This document shows, piece by piece, positions 37,170-45,500 of a DNA stretch of 64,000 bases. The stretch is from assembly GCA_000344275.1 (NCBI GenBank), contig AORU01000005.1, positions 62,001 through 126,000 of the forward strand, given 5' to 3'. This stretch comes from Streptococcus oralis subsp. tigurinus AZ_3a (GTDB lineage: Bacteria > Bacillota > Bacilli > Lactobacillales > Streptococcaceae). The notes under the pieces were generated by a model. It was given only the letters and a program-made list of their open reading frames with translations, ran no database searches and had not been told where the DNA came from. The first letter of the stretch is position 1; each line of letters starts with the position of its first letter. Both the position numbers and the translations under genes were made by a program.

Positions 37170-38030
37170 TCATTCCATACTAAACTTTGGATCTTTCAAG
37201 CTCTGAACACTGGCATTGATAACCGCTCCGATAATCAAAATCTTTGCAATAAGAATAAACCAGAACATCATGACTACCACGATGATGGAACTGAAAAAAC
37301 GGACATCGACTAGGTGATTGACATAGTTATTAAAATAAACAGAAAAGATATTCAATAAACCGATAAGAGTTAGCAATACAAAGACACTTCCTGGTAAAAC
37401 ATAGCGGATTCGTGGTGTTTTTACTTTTGGAAGGAAGTAATAAATCATAACCAGAATGGCAAAAATCAAAGCATAGACTAGAGGGCCTGTAAAGTCTTGC
37501 AGGTAGGAAAATAGCGGGCTGTCTGATTGCCAGTAAGTTTTGAGGAGGTTGAGCAACATACGACCAAACATACTCAAAAACAAGGCTAGGGCAAAAAGAA
37601 TCTGCAAGCCAAGGCTAACAAGCAAACTCATCAACTGATGGGAGATAATTCCTCGACTCTTGGTCACTCCATAGGCTTTGTTAAAAGCTTTTTGGAGGAA
37701 ATCCATTGATTTTGAAAAGGTCCATAGGGCTGACAAAACAGCAAAACTCAGCAAACCAGTCGATGGTTGAGTCAGAACTTCTCGGACAATCTTAGCGACC
37801 ACATCATACACTGTATCAGGCAAAAATTCCTTGATTGTCAGTAAGAAATTTGAGACCGGAATCTGAAAATAAGGCAAAATATTGACCATTATCATTAGCA
37901 AAGGAAAGATTGAAACCAACCAATAGTAGGCAACCGCAACACTGGTCAACTCACTATCAGATGCTTGATAATAATGCAAAAAAGCTTTCAATAAGGGCCT
38001 GTTCATCAGCTCTTTCCACCACTTTTTCAT
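37170..38030 (-). CDS. YihY/BrkB family membrane protein
   Basis: A 286-residue membrane protein with about six segments, matching the YihY (virulence factor BrkB) family, sometimes mis-annotated as ribonuclease BN. It contains the AVAYYWLVSIFPLLMIMVN segment near 28-46 and a conserved SLGLQILFALALF stretch near 138. Function is unproven. The ATG follows GGAGGATG. It starts 29 bases after the antiporter gene and is likely the last gene of the ytqA-ytqB-small protein-antiporter operon. Confidence 0.87.
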   Translation of the reverse strand: MKKWWKELMNRPLLKAFLHYYQASDSELTSVAVAYYWLVSIFPLLMIMVNILPYFQIPVSNFLLTIKEFLPDTVYDVVAKIVREVLTQPSTGLLSFAVLSALWTFSKSMDFLQKAFNKAYGVTKSRGIISHQLMSLLVSLGLQILFALALFLSMFGRMLLNLLKTYWQSDSPLFSYLQDFTGPLVYALIFAILVMIYYFLPKVKTPRIRYVLPGSVFVLLTLIGLLNIFSVYFNNYVNHLVDVRFFSSIIVVVMMFWFILIAKILIIGAVINASVQSLKDPKFSME

Positions 38031-38059
38031 GTTTCATCCTCCGTCATTTTCATCATCAT

Positions 38060-40114
38060 CTAAGTTCTTCTGATTAAATCTAGCATATCATAAGGCAAGG
38101 TATTTGCGGCTTCTTTCAGAGAATAATTCTCTAAATTATTCACATTTTGGCGTAGTTTTTTGGCATACTTGGCTGTTATCAGTTTAGCCTCTTCGTATTC
38201 AAAGATTGCCTTACGTTCGAGATAGTAGCCTCGTAGCATTTCATCGATATTGTTTGGCTTGATGCGATTGATAACCCGCTCAACAAAAGCACCACTTCCG
38301 ATAATGGCCGTCTCGCGTAGACGAGACTCTTGCATAAAACTAATCAGAGAACTCTTGTAAACCCCTTTGAGGTTTTCCAAACTCTCGATAATCAACTCCG
38401 TATTTTCCAAATACAACTCTGAAATCTGATCATAGTCAACTGCTAGTAGTTTATGAGATTCTTCATTCATCCAACTACGGAAAGTTTTGCCAAAGGTAAA
38501 CATTTCATGGAGTAGAAAGCGCAGTATCCGTAATGAAACTAGGAAGTAATAAGTCACTCTAGAAGCGAAATTCCGATTGATACTCTGCTCCATGCTTTTT
38601 AGGTAACGTTGGTAAACTCGATAGCCACGCTCGCTGATTCTATTTTCTTCGTAGGCTTGCTCCAAACCATCACTCTCAATACTCAAGATAAGGAGTTTGA
38701 GAGACTCCCAGTCCTCTTGGACTCTTTTATTTTCCTGACTAAGGATGAGGTTTTCAATCCGACCATGGTAATTATCAATAGCTGCATAAAGAGGAAGTTT
38801 GTTCTTGTGATGGTCCAGCTCTTTTTCTAATTCTGCAGCTACATCATTCAGAATCGCTATATGCATCAAATGATCCTTGCTTTCCTCTTGTTCTTCAGAT
38901 AAGTGAGGGAGGACTAGTAAACCCGTTAAAAAGCTCAGCAGTGTAACGCCTGCTACAAGGAAGAGTAATAAAGGATATTCCTTCTCCAAATGACTTGGTA
39001 TGAGGAGAATGGTCGCGATAGATACTGTCCCTTTGACACCAGAGAAGGTCAAAAGAAGCATATCTTTCATGTACTTATGAATTTTTTTCTTAAGTCGACG
39101 CGTCCTCACAAAGTAAAAACCAGCAATCATGACAAAGCGGATCGCAAAAAGCAAGAAGGTCAGAACGACAACTGAAATCAGTAAAAGAAGGGGATTGTAG
39201 AGAGAATTAGACAAAATTGGCTCCGCTATCAACTCTAATTCCATTCCCAAGAGAACAAAGACTGAGCCATTTAGCATAAAGGTCACGGTGTGCCAGACGG
39301 TCTCCGTCACGGTGTCTACTTGAGCCTCAAGGAGCGTAATTTTCTTAAAGCGACTGGCCTTCAAAATACCTGCAACCACTACTGCGATAATCCCTGAAAC
39401 ATGAAACTCTTCTGCGATGAAAAAGGTCATGAGCGGCAAACTTAGCTCTAGCAATAGTTCACTGGCTATATCTATCGCTCGTACACTCAGTAAAAAGCTA
39501 TGCAAAAAACGATTGACCATAGCCGTCACAAAACCGACTACAAAACCACCAAGTATAGAAAGTGCTAGGGAAGTCCCAGCTTGGCTGAGAGAAAACGTTC
39601 CTGTTGTCCAAGCAGCCAGAGCCATCTGAAAGGCAACCAAACCAGAAGCGTCATTTAAGAGTCCTTCCCCTTTTAGAATATTAGAAACCCGTTTAGGAAA
39701 ACGAAAACGTTCAGAAAGAGATGCGAAGGCAACCAAATCTGTTGGCCCAAGTGCCGCTCCAACTGCTAAACAGGCCGCCAAAGGAAGGGTAATCCAAAGG
39801 AAGTGAGCCATGCTCCCCAAGCTTAAGGTCGAGATAAAAATCACAGGAAAAATCAGAAAGACGACAATCCGCCAATGCTTCAAAATGGACGTAATATCCG
39901 CTTCTTCTGCCTCCCGGAAAAGTAAGGGACCAATAACCATGGCCAGAAACAGCTCTGTATTGAGATGAAAGTCCGCATCGGGAACAAATAAACCAATCCC
40001 AATCCCCAAAAGGATTTGTACAAGAGGAAGGGGCAAAAAAGGAAGAAGTTTATTGGTCGTAGTTGAAATGATTAAGACAAATAAAAATAGAATCAAGTAA
40101 ATGAGTAATTCCAC
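38060..40114 (-). CDS. Na+/H+ antiporter of the CPA1 (NhaP-type) family
   Basis: A 684-residue protein with an N-terminal exchanger domain of 12 or so membrane segments (residues 1-410) and a long cytosolic C-terminal region (410-684) rich in charged helices. The exchanger core has GPTDLVAFASL near 128-138 and GEGLLNDASGLVAF near 151-164, the Asp pair region of CPA1. It probably extrudes Na+ (or K+) in exchange for protons. The start is GTG at 40114 with AAGGAGG 7 bases upstream. It lies 11 bases after a small Cys-bearing gene. Confidence 0.9.
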   Translation of the reverse strand: MELLIYLILFLFVLIISTTTNKLLPFLPLPLVQILLGIGIGLFVPDADFHLNTELFLAMVIGPLLFREAEEADITSILKHWRIVVFLIFPVIFISTLSLGSMAHFLWITLPLAACLAVGAALGPTDLVAFASLSERFRFPKRVSNILKGEGLLNDASGLVAFQMALAAWTTGTFSLSQAGTSLALSILGGFVVGFVTAMVNRFLHSFLLSVRAIDIASELLLELSLPLMTFFIAEEFHVSGIIAVVVAGILKASRFKKITLLEAQVDTVTETVWHTVTFMLNGSVFVLLGMELELIAEPILSNSLYNPLLLLISVVVLTFLLFAIRFVMIAGFYFVRTRRLKKKIHKYMKDMLLLTFSGVKGTVSIATILLIPSHLEKEYPLLLFLVAGVTLLSFLTGLLVLPHLSEEQEESKDHLMHIAILNDVAAELEKELDHHKNKLPLYAAIDNYHGRIENLILSQENKRVQEDWESLKLLILSIESDGLEQAYEENRISERGYRVYQRYLKSMEQSINRNFASRVTYYFLVSLRILRFLLHEMFTFGKTFRSWMNEESHKLLAVDYDQISELYLENTELIIESLENLKGVYKSSLISFMQESRLRETAIIGSGAFVERVINRIKPNNIDEMLRGYYLERKAIFEYEEAKLITAKYAKKLRQNVNNLENYSLKEAANTLPYDMLDLIRRT

Positions 40115-40125
40115 ACAATTCCTCC

Positions 40126-40380
40126 TTAATCTTTTTTACAACAAGATTCAAAAATCTCCTTTTGCTCTTGGATTTTCTGATCAATCTTAGAACAGTCTTT
40201 GTGCTCAATTTTTTTCTGGCATCGTTCCATTTCAAGAGCCACTAATTTTTTCTTAATTTTAAGCATTTTCTTGGTCATATGTGCTTCGTCGAGCACCCCG
40301 ACTGCTCGCTCGTGATGCGTTGACTCGACAAAATTTTGGCGCATTGCCTCAAGCTTCTCACGAAGGTATTGTTTATCCAT
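40126..40380 (-). CDS. small conserved protein of unknown function
   Basis: An 84-residue, highly charged, helical protein. The N-terminal half is MDKQYLREKLEAMRQNF...ERAVGVLDEAH; the C-terminal half carries four Cys (near residues 54, 63, 79 and 80), the last two adjacent. I do not recognise a family. It overlaps the mnmM-type gene by 8 bases and precedes the antiporter by 11, so it is firmly inside the operon. The Cys pattern could bind metal or respond to oxidation, but that is speculation. Confidence 0.75.
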   Translation of the reverse strand: MDKQYLREKLEAMRQNFVESTHHERAVGVLDEAHMTKKMLKIKKKLVALEMERCQKKIEHKDCSKIDQKIQEQKEIFESCCKKD

Positions 40381-40930
40381 GTCTGTACCCTTCTAATTTT
40401 TCAATCATAACTAAAAACGGTGGATTATTAACTTGGTTGAGAGTCCGATAAATGGCAGCTGTATACTCTTGTTGGTTCAACTGGCTAACAAAATCCAACA
40501 CAGCATCCCTCTCGGTGTCTCCTCCTTCATGACCATAGTAGATCATGATAGCAATCCGTCCCCCCTTGACAAGCAAATGACACAGTTTCTCTAATGCTTC
40601 GATAGTAGTCTGAGGTTGAGTGATGACGGATTTGTCAGCAGAAGGTAAATAACCCAGATTAAAAATCCCTGCCTTAGCTTCTGTCACAAACCGGTCTAGT
40701 GTCTCATGACCTTGCAAGATTAACTGGGCATTTGTCATTCCAGCCTGATCCAAACGCTCTTGCGTCTTCTCCAAAGCCTGCTCCTGAATATCAAAGGCAT
40801 AGACTTGCTTGGCTAGCTTGGCTAAAAATAGCGTATCGTGGCCATTACCCATAGTCGCATCCACTACGATATCCTCTTTTGTCACAACTTCCGCCAAAAA
40901 ATCATGTGCCATCTCAAGTGGTCTTTTCAT
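40373..40930 (-). CDS. mnmM: tRNA wobble-uridine methyltransferase MnmM-type (YtqB)
   Basis: The 185-residue protein is a small class I SAM methyltransferase with motif I VVDATMGNGHDTLFLA (near 22-37), FDIQEQAL near 45 and GYLPSADKSVITQ near 97. It matches the YtqB family, shown in Bacillus to methylate 5-aminomethyl-2-thiouridine to mnm5s2U in tRNA (MnmM). It overlaps the radical SAM gene ytqA by 17 bases, the same pairing as in Bacillus, which supports the assignment. Confidence 0.88.
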   Translation of the reverse strand: MKRPLEMAHDFLAEVVTKEDIVVDATMGNGHDTLFLAKLAKQVYAFDIQEQALEKTQERLDQAGMTNAQLILQGHETLDRFVTEAKAGIFNLGYLPSADKSVITQPQTTIEALEKLCHLLVKGGRIAIMIYYGHEGGDTERDAVLDFVSQLNQQEYTAAIYRTLNQVNNPPFLVMIEKLEGYRHG

Positions 40931-41861
40931 TTTTAAACTCCTGTTTTACAGCCTTGCATCCTTGCACACTTCCACGACGGCGCATCTCAGTTTCAATAGC
41001 ATTTAGCACTTCCCATTTATTGAGGCTCCACATAGGACCAATCAACATATCTCTCGGTGCATCTCCTGTAATTCGATGGATGACGATATGCTTGGGAATG
41101 ATTTCCAACTGGTCACAGATGACCTTGACATACTCATCCTGACTCATCAGTTGCAAGCGTCCTTCGTGGTAATCTCGCTGCATACGTGTATTGGTCATGA
41201 GGTGAAGCAAGTGCAGTTTAATTCCTTGAATATCATTATCCCTAACACAGCGACGGACATTTTCGACCATCATCTCATGAGTCTCACCGGGCAAACCATT
41301 GATCAAATGGGAAACAATCTCAATCTTGGGATATTTCCTCAAGCGTTTTACTGTTTCAACATACAATTCATAAGAATGGGCACGGTTAATCAGGTCAGAG
41401 GTTGCTTCAAAGGTGGTCTGTAAGCCCAATTCAACCGTCACATGCATACGTTCCGATAACTCAGCCAAATATTCGATAGTTTCATCGGGTAAACAGTCTG
41501 GTCGTGTTCCGATATTGATTCCTACTACACCTGGCTCGTTGATAGCCTGCTCGTAACGTTCCCGAATCACTTCCACCTTTTCATGGGTATTGGTAAAGTT
41601 TTGAAAATAAACCAGATACTTTTTAACATCTGGCCATTTGCGGTGCATAAAGTCAATTTCCTTATAAAATTGCTCACGGATAGGGGCATCCGGTGCCACG
41701 ATGGCATCTCCAGAACCAGAAACCGTACAAAAAGTACATCCACCATGAGCTACAGTTCCATCCCGATTGGGACAGTCAAATCCCGCATCGATAGGAACTT
41801 TGAAAGTCTTCTCTCCAAAAAGTTTTCGATAATAATCATTCAAGGTATTATAAGATTTCAT
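40914..41861 (-). CDS. mnmL: radical SAM protein TIGR01212 (YtqA/MnmL-type)
   Basis: A 315-residue radical SAM enzyme with the unusual spacing C30-x11-C42-x2-C45 (CPNRDGTVAHGGCTFC) of TIGR01212. In Bacillus the YtqA protein (MnmL) converts the carboxymethylaminomethyl group of tRNA wobble uridine to aminomethyl, acting just before MnmM. I choose ATG 41861 (MKSYNTLND) because a perfect promoter -10 box ends 7 bases upstream; longer in-frame starts lie within or before that promoter. No ribosome site is present, so the mRNA is probably leaderless. Confidence 0.87.
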   Translation of the reverse strand: MKSYNTLNDYYRKLFGEKTFKVPIDAGFDCPNRDGTVAHGGCTFCTVSGSGDAIVAPDAPIREQFYKEIDFMHRKWPDVKKYLVYFQNFTNTHEKVEVIRERYEQAINEPGVVGINIGTRPDCLPDETIEYLAELSERMHVTVELGLQTTFEATSDLINRAHSYELYVETVKRLRKYPKIEIVSHLINGLPGETHEMMVENVRRCVRDNDIQGIKLHLLHLMTNTRMQRDYHEGRLQLMSQDEYVKVICDQLEIIPKHIVIHRITGDAPRDMLIGPMWSLNKWEVLNAIETEMRRRGSVQGCKAVKQEFKNEKTT

Positions 41862-41868
41862 AACTTTC

Positions 41869-41897
41869 ATTATAACAAAAAACACCTACAATCTCAA
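41869..41897 (-). promoter_or_regulatory. Promoter of the ytqA operon, leaderless start
   Basis: TTGAGA (41892-41897), 17-base spacer ending TGT, TATAAT (41869-41874) on the reverse strand, then 7 bases to ATG 41861. The layout is the same as in front of the gene at 4812. Confidence 0.75.
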
Positions 41898-41952
41898 AAG
41901 CCTGACTTTCAAACAAATTCCCTTGTTTCTCATTTCCTTTAGCGTTTTTTTA

Positions 41953-41961
41953 TGATACAAT
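41953..41961 (+). promoter_or_regulatory. Extended -10 promoter of the DUF3397 gene, leaderless start
   Basis: TGATACAAT with the hexamer at 41956-41961; six bases later comes the ATG at 41968. The ATG at 41962 would lie upstream of the expected RNA 5' end. No ribosome site. Confidence 0.65.
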
Positions 41962-41967
41962 ATGGGT

Positions 41968-42324
41968 ATGATTTTAATGAAAATAGCATCTATTTTATTA
42001 TTGATATTAACCTTGGTGGTTTGCTTTATTGTCACCAAGCTTTTCGGACTCAGGAAAATAGGATTTAATTTCGCGGATGTAGCTTTTCCACTTTTGGTAT
42101 TCGAGTATTATTTGATTACTGCTAAAGCCTTTACCCACAACTTTCTACCGCGACTTGGTGTCGCACTTTCTCTCCTAGCAATCCTCCTTGTAATCTTTTT
42201 CCTTGTCAAAAAACGAAGTTTTTATTACCCTAAATTCATCAAATTCTTCTGGAGAGCCGGTTTTCTCCTAACCTTAATCATCTATATAGAAATGATTGTC
42301 GAATTGATCTTACTGAAACAATAA
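41968..42324 (+). CDS. DUF3397 family membrane protein
   Basis: A membrane protein of 118 residues with four predicted segments (about 3-22, 34-54, 60-78 and 93-116), matching the DUF3397 family of streptococci and lactobacilli; function unknown. In-frame ATGs occur at 41962, 41968 and 41977. I choose 41968 because the -10 box directly precedes it and predicts transcription from that base. It is divergent from ytqA and monocistronic, ending in a strong terminator. Confidence 0.82.
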   Translation: MILMKIASILLLILTLVVCFIVTKLFGLRKIGFNFADVAFPLLVFEYYLITAKAFTHNFLPRLGVALSLLAILLVIFFLVKKRSFYYPKFIKFFWRAGFLLTLIIYIEMIVELILLKQ

Positions 42325-42325
42325 T

Positions 42326-42366
42326 AGAATCCCTAGAAAATACCTTCTAGGGATTCTTGCTTTCTC
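42326..42366 (+). terminator. Terminator of the DUF3397 gene
   Basis: AGAATCCCTAGAA and TTCTAGGGATTCT form a 13-pair stem around AATACC, followed by TGCTTTCT. It begins within a few bases of the stop. Confidence 0.85.
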
Positions 42367-42409
42367 TCCAAAATTACACAGACAGTAAAATTATACGATT
42401 TTACACAAA

Positions 42410-42447
42410 GAAAAGACCTTAGAAACTTGTATTCTAAGGTCTTTTTA
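42410..42447. terminator. Bidirectional terminator downstream of bgaA
   Basis: AAAAGACCTTAGAA and TTCTAAGGTCTTTTT pair around ACTTGTA. It lies about 55 bases after the bgaA stop and should stop that transcript; the T run on the forward strand backs up the DUF3397 terminator. Confidence 0.82.
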
Positions 42448-42502
42448 TCTGAGACGATAGTTTCTCTCAGGTCTTAAATGGCAAATAAGGTATCAAAAAT
42501 AT

Positions 42503-45500
42503 CTAATCCTCTTTTTTGCCTTTAGTGGCTACTAGTCCTGCACTCAAACCAAGAAGAGCTAAGCCTGCTGCTAGGGCTGCTTGACCTTCTGTACTTCCTG
42601 TATTTGGTAACTGCTCTTTTTGAACCGGACCAGCTGCACTTGAAGTGTTTTGTTTTGTATCTGCTTTTTCTGATACTTGTGGTTTTGTAGATTCTTGAGG
42701 TACTGGTTTAGTTGTTTCACCAGCCGTACCTACTTCTACGATGCGATCCTGAGCCATGACTTTATCATAGCTTTCTTTTTCAGTTCGTTTGCCATTTTCA
42801 ACTTCAATCAAGTGAACACGGATACCTTTTTGACCTTCTTGGAGAACACGGGTTTGCCCTGCTGGAAGTTTATCGTTCTTTTGTTCCTGAACCTTGAAAT
42901 CAATTGTTTCTTCTTCGATTACAAGTTCTGGTCTGTTAAGGACAAGGTTCTTCACTTCATCTTCTGGAAGGGAGGTTCCTAGTTTCGTTCCAATCAAGAC
43001 GATGCGGTCTGTCGGAGCTTCTACCACTTCACGAAGTTTTTCTTCCTTACTTCCATCAGGATTAATCGCTGTGAAGATCCGTTCTTTACCAACTTTTCCT
43101 TCTTGTTCTACACGAGTTTCACCTAGATACAGTATTGAATCCTTTTTCTCAACTGTCTTGTAGGCCAAATCTTTTTCAACAAATTCGAGTTTTGGAAGAT
43201 CTTCTTGTACAGCAGCAACAGTCTTCTCAGAAACTGGTTTTTCCTTAGTCAACTGGATACGGTATTCCTTGACTTGTTTTCCACTTTCTGAAACAAGGCG
43301 AACAAGTACTGGAAGGCTATCATCTCCGTTATCTACAACTGTTGAAGCCACTTGATTACTTTCTCCGACTGAGACTTTTGGACGTTGACCTTTATAGGTA
43401 ATTTGATAGTCTTGACGATCTTCAGTAAAATCAGGAAGTTCTTTTCCACCTACAAGAATCTTCGATTGCGTACTTTCTTGAGGCAATTCACTCGGTGCAA
43501 GGAAGGTCATCTCAATCATCGCAACACCGCTCTTGTCAGCTTTACGCTCCATGCGCCATCTCATGGCTTTGGCCTTGACAGCTTTAAATGTTACGTTGAT
43601 TTCATCACCAGCTGCAATATCTTTATCCGCACGATAAGGCACAGCTTCCCAATTTTCTGGATTGTTGAATGGATGGGCTGCATCATAGGCTTGGTAGTTC
43701 GAATAGTAGGTAGGCACTTCAAACTCTGGGCCAATATAGCGTTCCAAAACGAGTTTAGATGGTGCATCCGTACCACTATCTGCAAAGAAATGAAGTTTGG
43801 CTTGCGCAACAGTCCGTTCTACAATCTTACCATTTTCACGGAAGATCACACCTGCTGATACTTCTGGATTAGAAGATGGTGTTGGAGACCAGTTTGTCCA
43901 ACGACGATTTTCTGAATGATCTCCATCATTGATATAGTCTACACGGTCATGTGAACTTGGATCAATATCATTAGTTGCGGAAGCAAAGGCCTGGTTACTG
44001 TTTTCATCATAGTCAGGGTTATTTGAGAGTGCTTCACCAAGTTTGTCTGTCACTCGTACAGTGAACTCAGCAACAAGATCACTACCAAGGACACGGCCTC
44101 GAACAGTAAATTGACCTGCTTTTGTCAGATTTTCTGCTGGAACTTCTTCCCATTCAACTGCCAAGTCTTTTGTTTCGTAACCGTCTTTACCTGTGAAGTA
44201 AACAGGAACCTTAGTTGGCAATTCAAGCGGTTGCCCTACTTGTAGCAAGCGAGCTTGTTTGACCGCGGCAACTGGTTTACGAGAGAGCAAATCTTTATTG
44301 CTTGTAAAGTGTATACGGTATTCTCCTAGGATGTCGCCATTTTCAGCCTTCGCGATAACACGAACTGGCTCACCTTCACGAACGCTTGGAACGACGGTAG
44401 CGAGACCATTGTTGCTAACACTTGCTGTTACTGCAGGAACTTTTCCATCTACAGACTTAAGGTAGTAGTCTGTCAAATCAGGGTTGAAGTTTGCTAAATC
44501 TTTACCGTCAACTTGGATTCTCGTTTGTCCTTGTTTGGCTGCTGCGACTTGTTTTGCAAAGATTTGTACTTCTGTGATAGAAGTTCCAAGTTTGTTGTCT
44601 GCTCTCACCATACGAATACGGACAGCATAGGTTTCAACTTTATCAAAGCTGAAATGATTCATTTCTCCAGCTTTTAATTGAGCTGGTGCTTTGAGATTGC
44701 TTACCTCTTTCCAGTTTGCAGGATCATTAAAGGCATGGTTTTCCTCACCTACAAAGCTAGGGTTCTTAGGAGTGCTAGGCACTTCTTTACCAACATAGTA
44801 TTCAATCACATAAGACTTCGGTACACCGACTCCATGGTCTTCGTGGAATCCGACACTTAGATTATCAACTGAACGTTTGCTCAAAATACCAGAGTCACCA
44901 AAGAGAACTCCTACTGATGCGTCTTTCTTACGATTCCAGTTTGTCCAACGGTTAGCTGGGCGGTCATTAAAGGAAATCAATTTATCGTTGACATTTGAAA
45001 CAGGGTCACTCGGATTTGAGTCTGAAGCAAAGGCCAGTGGCAATTCTGAACCGGTCCATTGATCAGAAATATTTGCACCTTGCTCAGTTTGAGCAGATAC
45101 GCGAACATGAAGTTTAGTTGTTAATTGCGTACCTTCTAGGCGACCATTAACTGTAAAGACACCTTCCTTGGCGTATTGCTCTGGACGAATCGCATCCCAA
45201 GTAACCTTAGCTGATGAAATGTGACCATTTGAATCGTAGGTACGAACACTTTCTGGTAATTGCGGCGCTTCTGCGATTGGGGTTGTCACACTAACTTCTT
45301 CAACTGAAACGATACCTTCTACAGATACTTTAGCACGCGCTTCAAGATCAAGTCCTTCGACTTTACCTAGAACTTCAAAGGTTTGATAGTGATCGAGTTT
45401 TTCTTTTGGAATGGCTTGCCAAGTGACTTTGTGGGCTTTAGGGAAACCTTTGTCATACTCAACTGTTACTGTTACTGGAAGACTTGGTTCCTGATGCAAA

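Noticed and set aside
43385-43858. 157-codon forward frame inside bgaA
   Set aside because: Antisense to the second CBM71-type module; no ribosome site.
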